A stretch of 64,000 nucleotides of DNA from Megalopta genalis (Eukaryota; Arthropoda; Insecta; Hymenoptera; Halictidae), in contig NC_135018.1 of NCBI RefSeq assembly GCF_051020955.1, forward strand, positions 25,819,271 to 25,883,270, written 5' to 3'. The translations under genes were made by a program, and so were the position numbers. Under the pieces are notes generated by a model. The model searched no databases. It was not told the DNA's origin and saw only the letters and a program-made list of their open reading frames with translations. This document shows positions 13,185 through 26,600 of the stretch, one piece after another. Position 1 is the stretch's first letter. Every line of letters begins with the position of its first letter.

Positions 13185-15598
13185 TGCCGGTTAGAAACGG
13201 CGGAAATTTTCTCTGCAACAACGGTGCCCATTGATTCTTGAACGAACCCGCACGTCACACGCAATCTATTAATTTCTATTGCTAGTCTTTTAACTTGGCG
13301 ATAACTCGCAATTAAAATCCTTTGAGAATCTTCGTAGATGATACAATTAATTTTTTGTACAGGAAAATGGTGTACGCACATTTTGTGAATTGAATTGCGT
13401 CGAGGTTGATGTAAAGTTTGTGAGACAGTGTTTCTCTGTGATTTTAAGATTTATATATTTCTATTAGAAGGAATATAATTTTCTCATCTGTATTACCCAT
13501 TTGTTAACAGTAGTTTTACATAAGGGGTCGAAAGACACCTCCTGAAATTTTAATTTAACACGCTGTTAAAAATCCTTGACAATATTCGCTAAAGAAATGT
13601 TTGTTTCAAGAAATTGGTGTATTCAGACATTGTGAGCCAGATTTAATCAATGTACGTTTTAAGAAAGCTTGATTCTAGTATGTGTATAAAACCTTGACGC
13701 GAAACTGTTTCATGTGTATCTGTGACAGAAAATATAATTGAAAATGAAACTTCACCTTTGGATCCAATAGACTCGTACGAAGATTAAGAACCAAAATTGA
13801 AGTAGTATAAGCAGTCGTATCTATAGTCGCATAACATATATAATTGATAAACTATGAATTCAATGCGTATACGACAAACATGAATGGCTGAAACATGAAA
13901 TTTCAGCAGAATCGGTTGTCTAATCAAGCACGAGCGAGGCAAAGCAGAACTTCCATCGACTTCGCTCAGATTCCGGTTGTCCCAACGGATTCAAAGCCTA
14001 AAAATCGTGAAGCACGGATGCGGAGTCTATCATTACCGTATACGGGGCTTCTAATCTCTGCGCAGACCCGGTGGAAGGCGATAAGCATCGGTTAGCACCC
14101 CGGATCGGTCGGTTCATCGGCTTTAGAGGAGTCGAGGGTGGCGAAAAAACGGAGAATCTCGACGGAAATCTCAATGTAAATGGTTGAACGGGATCCGAAG
14201 TAGTGGCGCACACGTCAATTTGTTTACACGTCGGATGCAGCAGAGAAGATCCAGGTACGAGGAAACGACGACCCCGTGATTCTACGTTTCACGCGGTGAA
14301 ATCCGGCCAGGCGAACGATCTGCCCTCCTCGTCTCCTACTATTTCTTTTTTCTGCCATCGGGAGGAACGCGTTACTGTTCTGTCGTTCTTTGACACCGGC
14401 CCGCCACGTCAAACAGAGACGGCCGAACCGAGAACGAATAAAAAGAGACACGGATGCAACCGGCTAGGCGTCGCGTCGGTGGCGTCGCGTCGCCCGTCAC
14501 CCACGGCACACACACGGTAAAAGAGAGGAGGGGACCCGGTGGAACGGAAGAGGAAAAAAATAGGTTGGAGGTGAAGCCTTTTGATTGACTGTTTGAACGA
14601 CTTTTGCTCGGCCGACTATGCTCCCGGCCCTCGCATTGATTATCGCTTATTGAATTTGTATGCCGGCAAGGGATGCTACGCAAGGGTCGTCCAAAGTCGC
14701 CGGAACGGGGGATCATGCCCGGTAAAATGTTTCACTCTCTCGTGCAGGACGTCTACGCAAGATACCGACTCCTCTCGAAATTTCAGAGAGCAATCTGGTT
14801 TGAGAACGTTTGGGATGACTTTCCCTCGAGATCGGTGTTTTTTTTTTTGTAGAATTAGTAGGAACTTACGAGTTAGCATCTTTTATTGGGATTGTAATTA
14901 ATACGATTGAAAACGAAACAAATTCATCTATTCCTCTGGAATTATGGAATCATCATAATCAAATTAATATAATTGGAAGTTAAAGAAATACGCAGTGGTG
15001 TTGTTCGTCTATTCTAAATTTAGTACGCTCTGTGTAGACATTAGATTAAGAATGTCTCCGCGCAAACTTCTTTATAAGAACGTTTTATTCTGATTACAAT
15101 TAATATGCTGTACCGCAAAATTTCAGGTTGACGATGTTTGCGTAAACTTTCTTGCTAACACGTTTTACGAACTAATAAGGAAAAGGGATTGCAGCGATTC
15201 GCGCAGAAAAATTGATGGTGTCTTTGGAATTGTACTTGAGAAAATGATCACGTGTCATCATCGTAGAGATCACCGAAATCGTATTATCTGTAAAAACAAA
15301 AATCCTGATTTTATTGGCGCTAATAACTGTCATTAGTGAAAAAAATAATTCAGATCTTAACGTTACATGGACGAACCTGTATAATCGACACATTCTAAAA
15401 TATAGTTGCTGTTTATTTGATTCAGAAACGAAATTTATGCGCCGAGGTTGTGTAGGACTTGACCAAATATACATAATTACCAGTTTTTATAGGGAAGGAT
15501 AGCAGAACCTGGATTATATTCTCACTTGATAGTTTTAAAAAAAGTAAATATTCGCTGCGCTATTTATAAGATCAATTAATTATAGATTTTAACCTAGT
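13185..15598. other. AT-rich DNA and one CpG-rich island, no recognised gene
   Basis: A CpG-rich island spans about 13900-14770. Within it overlapping frames are open on both strands, none recognisable. The flanks are AT-rich and unremarkable. Confidence 0.4.
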
Positions 15599-15600
15599 TA

Positions 15601-15793
15601 CAGTAAATTCTTCCCAATTATCCCTCAGCCTGTAAACAAAACTGGATAACTCGGGAAGAGGGGATACGATTTATAGTTGCCGATTATCAAACAAGAATAA
15701 AAACCAGCCGCAAAGCACGAATAATCGTATCCCCTCTTCCCAAGTTGTCCATTTTTCTTCACAAGCTGAGGGACAATTGGGGAGAATTTACTG
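15601..15793. mobile_element. CAGTAAATTC miniature element, copy 1
   Basis: A 193-bp inverted-repeat element. The left arm starts CAGTAAATTCTTCCCAATTA and runs about 70 bases to GGGATACGAT. The right arm is its imperfect complement, ending GAATTTACTG. TA precedes the left end (15599-15600); the right-hand TA is eroded. Related copies occur at 35044-35170 and 39778-39836. There is no coding content, so it is a non-autonomous element, probably of the TA-targeting Tc1/mariner group. Confidence 0.7.
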
Positions 15794-15795
15794 CC

Positions 15796-17573
15796 CTATT
15801 ACGACACTTCCTCGAATATCTCTATCCTCCCGTGAAAGCCTCGCGTTTGTCACCTCGGAAAACAAACCGCAAAGAATTGAACGACTGAGACGTTCGCCAG
15901 CCATCCCGCGCCCGTGATTTCCGCCGGCAGCGAAGAACCGCGCGGCGCGATTCCAAGTGTGCGTGCCGTCTGAAGACCTCGGGGGGTCTGGTAATAAAGG
16001 GAGACATGCGGGTCGTGCGCAAATTAACCTGGGTAATGAAAACACAATGAAATTATAATAAACCAATTGCCAGGTTGATTCGCAGTCCGGGAAGGAGGCC
16101 ATTCAATAATAAAACACGTACCTACCTACGGTTCGCGCTCGCGTTCACGTTCGCGGTCCACACCTCGGTCCTCTCACCGGCTGGTCCGAGCACGCGCGCG
16201 TTTGTGTACGTTCGTCTGTGTCTGAATGCATCTGGAAGAACGCGGCGCTCCACTCCGGACCGCACCGCGTGTGTACAAGCGAATGTATGCGCATGTGTGT
16301 CTGCAAGAGAATTAATTTCTCGAGAGCCTTTATGCTCTCTGACTGACCAAACTACGGGGTTTCTACGGTTCGTCCACACCTGCAGGACGTTACACGCGCG
16401 CCCGTGTGAACCGACCGACACAGACGCGCGTGTCGGGCGTGCACGGGTGTGTACAGGTGTGCGATACACGCACGCATACCTTGAGGAACCGCCCCGGCCT
16501 CGGCGACGGCGTACCGTTGCGAAAATACAGCCGGCCACGTGGGCGGGGTATAACGCGGACTCCTACCTGCCGGCGGAAGATTATTACAACGAGCGAAATT
16601 TCAAAATACACTTATGGCAAGTGTGCGCCAGGGGAACCGTATAACACAATGATCAAACACGTCGAGGGTTCGGACCGTGTCCCGGTGCACTCGACCGACG
16701 CCGCGGCACCGATCCCACGACCCAATTGCATCGGTACGTATTAATATTTTCAATGGTCCTTATTCCATACGCCTTCAATTTATAATCGTTCCCGTCCGAT
16801 CCTGGAATTACCGTCGTTACGATTTTACGGTAATTTTTCTCGAGTTTCGAATGTATACAACGCTAGTGGCCGATTCATTGTAATCGGCCAGGCCTTGTGG
16901 ATTTTTGCACTTGGCGTGGAAATTGGAACACACGTGGACTGGCTTATTTTGTTTCAAAGTTGCTGAAATTCTGAAGGCTCTCTCGTTGAACATTTTTGGA
17001 TAGATTTCTTAATTCGAGCATCAGTTATAATAAAAATAGCGGCAAGTGTATATGGTGATGGAGCCAGTTAGTGTGCGGGGTGACCAATTACTGTGCCTTT
17101 GGTTTATTTTCGGAAATTTTAACTATATATGTTTTATATTTACGTTTTATTTTTGTTTTCGAAAATAATGAACTATATCTTTATCGAATAAATCATATAA
17201 AATATTTGTATTCTTTTATTTTGTCCATTCTCTTTTTAATAATAAAGTGTAATATGTCATATTCGATAAATATAAAGTTAACTATGCCTGAAAACACATC
17301 CAGGATACTCCACAGTAATCGGCTTCACTGCCCTATAAATACAGCCTTTTATCGTTATATAAATAATTGTTTCTAGTTGCCCTTTAATTGCTTTTAGGTC
17401 TCGATAGGTTTAGTGTCAACTTGACAATGAACTACGTGTGAGAGTGTCTATAATGATAATGTTTGAGATGTGTTTACGATACTAAGAGATACTGCGTCAC
17501 GGAAGAGCATGTAAGTTTATCGACCACATAATACAGGTATTAGAGGTGATGACGAATCATCGGTGTATTACCT
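15796..17573. other. CpG-rich island and AT-rich flank
   Basis: The island at 15800-16740 includes long chance frames on both strands (up to 189 codons) containing tandem GTGTGCG/CACACGCG-like strings. I recognise no protein. From 17080 to 17333 the ends GTGACCAATTACTGTGCC and a partial complement near 17315-17333 could be arms of an old inverted-repeat element. Confidence 0.35.
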
Positions 17574-17693
17574 ATGCTGAGCGCAGCCTCATTTAGAGCG
17601 ACGATCGCTGTTCATCATGGCATGATGGGGTTGACTTTGGTCATGGAAAATACCGTCAGGGAAGACGCTCTGAAGGTTTGCACGTTCGATTAG
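17574..17693 (+). CDS. Short open reading frame, 39 codons, uncertain
   Basis: ATG at 17574 runs to TAG at 17691. The start reads MLSAASFRATIAVHHG, with a further Met-rich stretch and an acidic/basic tail. It lies in a low-repeat section of mixed composition (17400-18070). A 47-base segment at 17797-17843 is bounded by a pyrimidine-rich tract ending TCTCAG and by CAG|GTGAAAG, which could be an exon. No family is recognised, and a 39-codon frame can easily arise by chance. Confidence 0.15.
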   Translation: MLSAASFRATIAVHHGMMGLTLVMENTVREDALKVCTFD

Positions 17694-18439
17694 CACATCT
17701 TTACGATTGCTATAAACGGCGATGTGTTTAAGACTCTGGCTCTGAGCCGATCGATCGGTTGAGGCGTCAATGACTGTGTGTCATTGTTTCTCTCAGGCCA
17801 TACAATTCTGAATGGACTTTTGTCTATCGTATCTGGTGGTCAGGTGAAAGTAATCAAAGCGTCAGTACCATAATAATAATCGTTTAATAACCGTTTCCGA
17901 TCTAACCCTAGAATTATCATCATTACGATTACCGTAATTAAATCGGGTTTTCAATGGATCTACGATGGAGCGTGCGACAAGCAAAGGGGTACGCAGGTAT
18001 TGGATAGCTGGAGTCAGTTTTCTCAGAATTGGATCGATTCGATACGGTTCGATGAACGGGTTGGCGCATATTGCAGTTTAATGTGGAGCTTTAATGATTG
18101 ACCAACGGAGCGTAAAATTGTAGACAGCCTGCGTAGTATAAAAAGAATGATTTATTTGCAGACTAGCTACTTCGGGGTGGATTATTTCTGTACTGAAAAT
18201 TGCAGTGTAAAACTCGATTATCTGTTGGAATAAAAATCGCGGAAGTTGCGTGCAAACGGTGGTTTTATGAAAGGGAATAGTCGATAATAAATCAACTTTC
18301 TGGGAAATTTGGGAGATTCTTTGGGAGACTCGATACAATGTTGATGAAGAAGTAGTCATAACTGAAATCATCAAATAAAAGTATTGATGTACAATCGTAA
18401 TATAATACGGTATAAAACAGTGGTGCAGTTTCGAATATA

Positions 18440-19060
18440 AACATTTATATGAAAAATAGCGTAGGCTTCAAATGATTATATTGAGAGGAAAATATAACGT
18501 CGACGCTAGAAGTTTTGAAGTACTGTAATTTAAAGAAACAGTGGAATGTTTGAAACAAAACATTTTTTAGGAGAATTTACGTGGATCAAGAATAATAAAA
18601 TTTTCAGAAAAAATTGAATAAGGTTTCGAGTAATTAAATTTCGGTAAAAAATGCATCTCTGATTCAGAGAATTAAAATTTAAAGGAAAAGCGCAGTTTTA
18701 GAATACAAAAATTTCTCAGAAAAGTAGCCTAGACGTTGGGCAATTTAATTTAGAGGAAATAAAATACGATTCTGAAAAGTGATATTTTTAAAAGAGATCG
18801 TCATTTCCAAAGGAAAGCAAAATTTAAGAATAAATCGCGTAGATCTCGAACGATTCAAACAATTGTAATATAAAGGAAAATAGTTCAGGATTAGAATAGC
18901 TGAATTTTCAGAAAAGAATTACGTGAGTCTTGAACAGCAAAATCTTGAAAAAAAAACTACACGAGTCTTCAACAGTAAAAGTTTTAAGAAAAACAGCGAA
19001 GTCTTTGACGAAATAAATTTGAGTGAAAAGTAATACAAATTTCGATCAATTGAAGGAACT
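18440..19060. repeat. Degenerate minisatellite, unit near 38 bp
   Basis: Successive segments repeat the pattern AATTTT-(C/A)AGAAAA...A-TACG-(T/A)G-AGTCTT-GAACAG-CA with many changes. The clearest units are at about 18900-18937, 18938-18980 and 18981-19016. Earlier units upstream are progressively more diverged. A-rich and strand-biased throughout. No coding frame is kept. Confidence 0.45.
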
Positions 19061-19555
19061 AAGATGGAATGGAACTGCTCGAGTTTGCAGTAGCTAAATT
19101 TTGCAAATGGCAAGTACAGGAACAATCGATGCGAAATTTCGCCGTCATGAAAATTCGTTTCGCGCACGAGCCGGGGTGGGTTTGAAGCCTGCGTAAGGGT
19201 GTGGAGGGGGTGTGGGATCGCCGAGGCCGGGGATCTTTGTTGCGGTCGGACGTGGTCAGAGACGAGGAAGGCGGCGGAAAAGGGGATATGTTTTCGCAAA
19301 TGTAGGTGCGGTTCTCAAGCCGCCCCTTATGAAATTATTTCGTCCCTCCCCGAGGGGGTGGGACCGGAGAGCGCGGAGCTGCGGCCGCGCGTTGGGAAAA
19401 TAGCAGCACGGCTGCAAGAATTATTAGAAAAATTAATTATTTTCCCAGTCTCTTAATTAATTTTACAATTGCTCCTATGTCTCTCTTGCTGCGCCGTTAT
19501 CGTGGTCTTTCCCGCGGATGTTCGAGGGAAAGGAAACAACGAGAGGGTTGCGAAA

Positions 19556-19617
19556 CGAGAGAGAGAGAGAGAGAGAGGGGGGGAGAGCACACAGAGAGAG
19601 AGAAAGAAAGAGAGAGG
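19556..19617. repeat. (GA)n microsatellite, interrupted
   Basis: GA dinucleotide runs are interrupted by a poly-G and by ACACAG. The tract follows a CpG-rich patch at 19140-19420. Confidence 0.85.
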
Positions 19618-19889
19618 TACTTTCATGGTTACCTTGCCTCCCCTTGTCTCTGCATTTCCGGCGATTCCAGAATTACCGAAAAATGTTTTTATTAATTACT
19701 GCGGTGTTACTCCATGTCTAAAATTACTACCTTGTAAATATATATTATTTGTTGAATGTTTCAATCCTCCATACATGAGATTTCATTGTTACTTTAAATT
19801 GTTGAATTCGATCAAAATAATAGTGATGTAAGTTACATTTTCCTCATTGTGAGAGACAAGTATGTATACTGACCAAATTTATTATTAAG

Positions 19890-20033
19890 ATAATAATAAC
19901 TTTATAATATAATAATAATATAATATAATATATCTATATAATAATAATAATATAATATAATATATCTATATAATAATAATAATATAATATAATATAACTA
20001 TATAATAATAATAATAACTTTATAATTTGTTTC
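19890..20033. repeat. AT-only tandem repeat, about 32-bp unit
   Basis: Three and a half units of AATAATAATATAATATAATA followed by TATCTATAT are arranged head to tail. The array is bordered on both sides by AATAATAACTTTATAAT, so those borders also form a direct repeat. It is pure A/T apart from the single C per unit. Confidence 0.8.
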
Positions 20034-20537
20034 ACTTATCTTTTTATCATTTTGGCACGTATCGATTACATTTTAAGACATATTAACATATGCTATTGTT
20101 AATTTAAAATACTAACTGTCTTTATATGAGTTATTAGGTTGTTGCTACGCCTTTAAAATATTCTTCTCTGTGAATATATTACTTAATTAAAAGTTACAAT
20201 GTTCGATACATGTACTAATATTCTGCTATATTTAAAAAATATTCATTTTGGCGTCAGAGCAACTCTATCCACTTGTGTAAATGAATACTCAATTGTGTTT
20301 ATTTGATGGCACCTGTTTGCAGAAGATGAACATTGAGGCGATTCCAAAAATTTGGCGATACTTCAGATATTTACTTACTTCTCTGTCTGTTATAACAACT
20401 TTTTGAATAATATTTTGTACGGGGTACTAATAACTGATATTAATTTCTAGATAATATTAATGCAATATTAAATTGTGATTGTGAAGTTGAAGTGAAGATT
20501 ACTGAGCACACACACAGTTTCGGTTTTTCTGTCACAG
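20034..20537. other. AT-rich DNA, nothing recognised
   Basis: The sequence is AT-rich and low in repeats. Its last 25 bases before 20537 are pyrimidine-rich and end CACAG, which would serve as a 3' splice site for the following candidate exon. Confidence 0.4.
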
Positions 20538-20613
20538 GTAACCCATAAGGAAGCGAAGGGACTGAACAATGGTTCACACTTGATCCAAGATAGCCCGGAT
20601 AGCCAGGTCGTTG
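20538..20613 (+). CDS. Candidate internal exon (plus strand)
   Basis: A pyrimidine-rich tract ending TTTTTCTGTCACAG precedes position 20538, and GTTG|GTAAGCATG follows 20613, so both splice signals look usable. The frame is open across the 76 bases and reads VTHKEAKGLNN... ending ...SPDSQVV, a soluble polar sequence. If the donor is skipped, the frame runs on to a stop near 20664. It starts in phase 0 and leaves one base over. The opposite strand is also open, so strand is not certain. No domain is recognised. Confidence 0.25.
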
Positions 20614-23600
20614 GTAAGCATGTTCTTTCAATGGAGTCTCACCGGGTCAATCCGCGATTGATATAAAAGAGTTCGGTATCCGCACCATGGCCCTCGAATC
20701 CCCTAGAAAACTCGGTAAATCACCCATGCCGAGGGTAAACCAGGCTTAAGATTTGTGCGACTGTAAGCCGAAACCCGATGTACCATGTACGATTGGGTGG
20801 AATACTGGGGAATACCTCCTTCCTTGAACCGATATACATATTTTTCCCAAGTTTCTCCGATGTTCCACGAATTTTGTGATCAATTCGCAGTGTTAGTGTC
20901 GATCTGAAGACTTTCCAATTCAATTATAGTCACCATAATAGCGAGGTCCTTGAAAAATAATAAGCGTAGCTGTACGAAAATTCTCCATTCTTCGTTCTAA
21001 GCTTTATTCATCTTGAATGATCGCTTCTAAAATTGTAAGAAAAGTAGAAAACGACTTAAGAACAGTTTCTAAATTACACAGACATTGATTGGTATTGTTT
21101 TCTAATTTGTTTTCTGTATTTGTTAAGCAAGCAGAACCATGACAGATTTTTTTAGTTTCATAAACATCGATGTTGTCTGTAGAATCTCCTTGAAGTTTCT
21201 TTACATCTTTAAGGTTGGACAGTCTTTTTTAGGACTCACGTTTGAACTGATTGAATCAATGCATTATGGTACAGCTGCCTCGGATTCTTCACTTTTCAAT
21301 ATTCAATCTTCGACAGTTTTTAAAGAGTTTCGTGCGAATTGACTGAATTGACAAATTATTCTCCAGCCTCCATAGATTCTTGATTTTTTATGTATACTTT
21401 TTTCAACCGAATCTTCGACTTCTACCGCAAGAGATATCCTGAATCGAATTGTTTTGAGCGGCAACATTCGCAGCGAGCTCGCGTTTTGGAATTATAATGA
21501 ACTGGATCGATCCGTCGAAACGGAACGCTGCGAACCCCTAAATCATCGATCGTAAAGGTCTTCGGGGGTGGTTGGCTAAAAACCCGTGGATGCGGAAAGG
21601 GCTTCGCGGTTCCGCGGCCAAAGATTATCCCCTGACTGCCGTCTATTACGCATTTGCCTTGGTCTAAAAAGCCAGGTAATCCCTCGTCGTCTGGAACGAA
21701 TTTATCGGGGTACTTCGAGGGCGGAGAGCTGGAGAGGGGTAGGACGGGAACGAGAAACGCCAAAGATTTGCTTTTCCGATTGAACTTGCCAGCGTTTCGT
21801 CGCGCAAAAGAGACATGAACTCGCAGAAAGAGCCGGACGATCGACGGCAAAGCTCGGCTGAAGGTAAAGCGTCTTTCGACGCCCGAACGATCAAAGTCGG
21901 AAGAGCCCGTAATCACCAAAGGATGCTCCTTTATGGATTTCTTATTTGGATTCAATTTAGAGCCATCGGACTGCGTGATTCGCCCGGCCGGATTGGCATT
22001 ATCGCGAACAATCGGCAGCCTCGATCATCCATCCAGTGAACCACTGCCGAAGTTAATTAGAAAACGCCGTGGAAACCTCTGGCTCATTCGTGAATTACTA
22101 GTGATTTTTGTCATTTATCTTTCCCTGTATTTTCTACACGGAACCGAACTTATATTTGCACAGATTTGAAATGAGATTGTCTTTTTCTAAAATGAAATAT
22201 TAATTTTTAATTAATGTGATCCATAGAATATCCTTAAAGAATTTAACGTTTCTAAAATTTTAATTGTTGATTAAATCTTGTTCTCATAAATTAGTCGTGC
22301 AACAATTGAAGTTTGTTTAAGGACACATTGTCTGATGGTTAATAATTTCAACGGAAAAATATTCTAAGAGTGAAATTTGCAGAACAAAATGCCAGTGAAT
22401 ATTCAGCGAATATATATATGCAATCAAAGAATTAATACGTTATTACTAGATCGGGGATTTTATGGATTTATGACAAAGACGAATAGTTAAAGTACGAAAC
22501 TGTAAAGAAGTCAAGAATATTGCTACATTATTGTCAACTTACTAAAATTATTCAAAGAACAAAGACATTATCACCTAACTTATGTTGCTTACAATTAACG
22601 TAAACAATTGAAGAAGATAGATAAAGATAATGTAATCCAATTAATCAATAAATATTCTTACATAAGGAAATGTGTACAAGGAAATATTCTCTCGAATAAC
22701 AGTATTTTACATTATTTTACATTTATTTTTTATATTAAGTTTTCAAAGAAACTTCTTCCGCTCTTGTAAACTGCATTAAGAAAATTACGAGTAGTTTCAT
22801 TAAGTACCACAGCTTAATAAAGTGCTACAACCTGTCTAAATAACATACATACATGCAATATTCATTGCGACTCAAGCGAATACCTGTGGTATATTTGTCG
22901 CAAAAAAAAATTCTTTGGAGTTCACGACGCGCATTAAAAATTGAGGGTAATTTCGGTGCCCAGACGCGGAAGCAACGTCGAACGATTCTTGAACAGTTAC
23001 GGCGGCGTTTTGTATCGGGAAACTTCATTGGAGCTCGTAACGATCCGTCGTACTATTCGACTGGAGCTGTGCAGCGATCAGAGACAATGGGGTCATCGAA
23101 ACGTTAAGCAATCACATTCCTATACGAAGGGGCAGGTATAAAGTTTTATGTAGTCGCGAGAGGAGCACGGGGTTAGAAAGGCAAGGAAACACGCGGAACA
23201 TTGTCGCACATATTCCTAGAATGTATTCATCGAAAGAGAGAGAGAGAGGGGGGAGAGGGATAGGGAGAGGGAGAGGGAGAGAGAGAGAGCCGATGTATAC
23301 AGGGGTTGGAAGAGCGAGTCGAGGCAAGTTATCCAGTGGGATGGTCTTCTACGGCGCAGGGTAATATCCACGTGGCGCCATATTGCTGATTAACATATGC
23401 ATCCAATACTCCCCGGTTTACTCGAATGCAAACACGTCAGACCGGCAGCTACCTCTCCTCGTAACGTTGTATAAAGCTCCGATTCAAACGGCATATTAAA
23501 GGTCGACTTATCCGGCCGTGAAGCGTTCCGCGAACTATCGTCCCCTAAGGCGACCGGCATCCGGAATCGCTCGCCATAAACGATAGATAAGGTCCAGACT

Positions 23601-26600
23601 TGGCCAAGTGTAGCATCCTTGAATTGATGGCAGTTATTACGTCGGAACTAGCCTCAATCGAATACCAACCCCTCGGGATTTTTTTCTTTATCGCAGTACC
23701 GTTAACTGGTTGGAAAATCGGACACCTTCGGTCGGCTTTGAATTCTCCAGGTCGAGCGTATATTAGGATGCTAGGTATTTAGAGCCACCGTATGTTTGTT
23801 CGTTAGTCTATCAAAAACGGTGGTGAGGAAACCTGTGCAAAATTTTAAGCGTTTTATTTTATTACTTTTCAATATGATTACTCGTCCCTTTAATTAGATT
23901 GTATTAGCAAGGACGAGCATACTAAGAACGATGATCGAAGTGCCACGATTTATCATAGTTGCTGCTGTTTTCACCTTTTTACATTTAACAATAGCATCTG
24001 AGATATATGTATAATGTGTTAGAAAATAAAATGAATTTTTGCAAGGCATTTGTAGAGGCATATTTGAAATTGGAAATTTTTATAATAGAAACGATCTATT
24101 TAAGGGTGCTTCTGAACAAAAAGAAGTTTTACGTACGATAGTACACAGGCAGATGATTTATTTACATCGCTGATTCAGTTTTTTATTTCAGTAACGAGTC
24201 TTCAAGAAGTTGTGAAACATTAAAGTCACTAATTCATTGTCCTCGCGATTTTAAGCCTCCTTTTATTGACCGCGTTACAATTCAACCTAACCATTCTTGC
24301 TTGTAGACCCTCTTCATGATCAAACAATCTACCTACGCTGGCACCTGCAGTCTTTTTTAACTTAGAACATGCTACGCATCATTTATTCATACTCAAAGCA
24401 ATGTACTCTCGGAGTAATGTACTCGAGAAGATGAAAAGCTCGTATAAAAACGTGTTGTTCAGAGATCCCTGCGATGAAAGTTCTCCCGTTGTGTCAGATC
24501 TCCTGGTGGAACGAAAGCACCATGGCTAAACAAATAAAAGTCCGATCGACGACTGGAAGTCGAGCAGACAAAGTATCTTTAATCCCGTTCAGCTGCTCAA
24601 TTACGGTCCTCCCACGAAGGCAGGGCTGCCATTATTCAGATCAAAATATATTTTCGCCGTGTTCTCGCGGCACCGGCTCACTTTCCTAAAGTTCATTTCC
24701 GCCTGCGGCTCCGAATTAGACGCTAACGAATCTTTACGTCCCACCTTTCGTCGCGCAGCCTTCTATGTCAACGCTGCCGGCAGGTTTCTAGCGTTGGCTG
24801 GCCTCTCCTCTCTCATCTCCTCTCGCTCGCTCGCTCGCTCGCGTGAAAATGAGAAGCATTTTCGCGGCTGTGCCGTCAACTCTCTCGTTCCCTCCCTCTA
24901 CTTCTTCTTCCTTCTCCACCCTTATCCATCCACTCACTCCCTACGAACCCCCCCATCACCGGGCTACGAGTTATTGCGTTAAACCGCGTAACTAGGGGAC
25001 GAACGTGTACGTAACTCGCAGCGTATTAACGCGCGACACGCGGCAGTTTCTTGCGAGAACTTTGGAATCAATCAGCGCCCGGCACGGATGCATTCGAGAG
25101 AATTAATATCAGCGTCGCGAGCGACATCCGCGTCGCGACGTAATCCGTTTAGCACCCAGCCCCGGAACCCGACTACGCTCCCAGCCGGCTGCGAAACGAA
25201 AAGAACGAGCCCGTCCGACGACGTTCCTCTCAGACATCGATTTTTCTACCGATACGAAAAATCTGCAACTTTGATCGGCAGTCGCCACCCTTGAAATCGT
25301 GGCTGTTAAGAGAATCGCCGTATATCGTTATTTCTAAAAATTTAAGCTTATCGAACGGTATGCGTAACAAGATTTGTACATTTATCAAAAAATGATCATA
25401 AAAAGAAATTCGTTGGGCTCAAAGAAGCAAGAACGTCAGAGAAACACTACTTGTACGAAGAATTGGTGATCAGCGAAAGTGGAAAGATGTGATATATCGA
25501 CGTTCGCCGTTGCAATCATAGAAATATTCGAAGATAATTGAAGAGACATATGATCCGTTTCAAGCAAAAGCGGTGTAAATAAATTTTTTTAAATTGGGTC
25601 GATTTAATAGTGTTAAACCATATTTAATTTAATGTTTCATATTTTTTTATTATTTTAAGGTGGAGCTTGAAAGTGACTTACATAGAAGAGTTGTAACAAT
25701 TATTTATGTTATTGCATTTACAGAACTTTTAATTTACTCTGTATTATCCAGAAATTAACTTTTTTTGTTTACACCACTTCCTGTTTTTATTTACTCATAT
25801 GTACATATTTTGTAAAAGAGCAGACGTTCACGAAAAAAAAGTTTAATTTGATGTGTAACTAAGTTGTGATAGACTTCTAAGACTTCCATCTAGACGTAGT
25901 ATTAATTTATTAGTGCATTATGGGTCTGGATCAGGGTAAAAGCTGTCTTCACCAATTGCAAGAAATTACAAAAATTACAAACACGTCAGCGATTCATTCC
26001 TTTTGTCCTCGTATCGACTATATTGTCAATTCAATTGTGTTCTTTTTTTACGATATCGTAACAGATCATCCTAAGAATTACGTTTACTTTGAATCAATTT
26101 TGACTTGTGAGCATTGTTGCACGACTCGGTACTAAAAGTTGTTGTAACGAAATTTCAGGTCTTATTATTCGACTGTATTTCCTTACGCAAAATAAAAAGT
26201 TTCTGCATGTATTATAAGAAATAGGGATTAAATAGAAAATTGTTCTCTGTTTCAATAATTTTCGGAAGATAACAATTACATTTCAGTGTTCTTAAATCCT
26301 TCCGATGGTTTTCCCGTTTTGTATTTCACCCTCTCATTTCAGCGATAAATGCACAAAATCCTTAACCTACTCGTTAACAATTTGCCAGATTAAGAGCAAC
26401 TGCATTAATATTACGAAACTGTAGGTGTTTAAGCGAATTCCAATATTATGTAAACTAGAATAAAGAAACAATTTTGATTTCCTAAGAAATTCCTTTCGGT
26501 AATACTATCCTTATTGTTAGCTAATATACACGTCCTCTTGCACATAGAAAAAATCTCCTCTAGCAAACGCTAGAAATACACAATATATTAGATTGTTCGA

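Noticed and set aside
16075..16644. 189-codon plus-strand open frame
   Set aside because: It lies in a CpG-rich island where the opposite strand is open for 138 codons as well. It has no domain, and GTGTGCG-like short repeats inflate its length.
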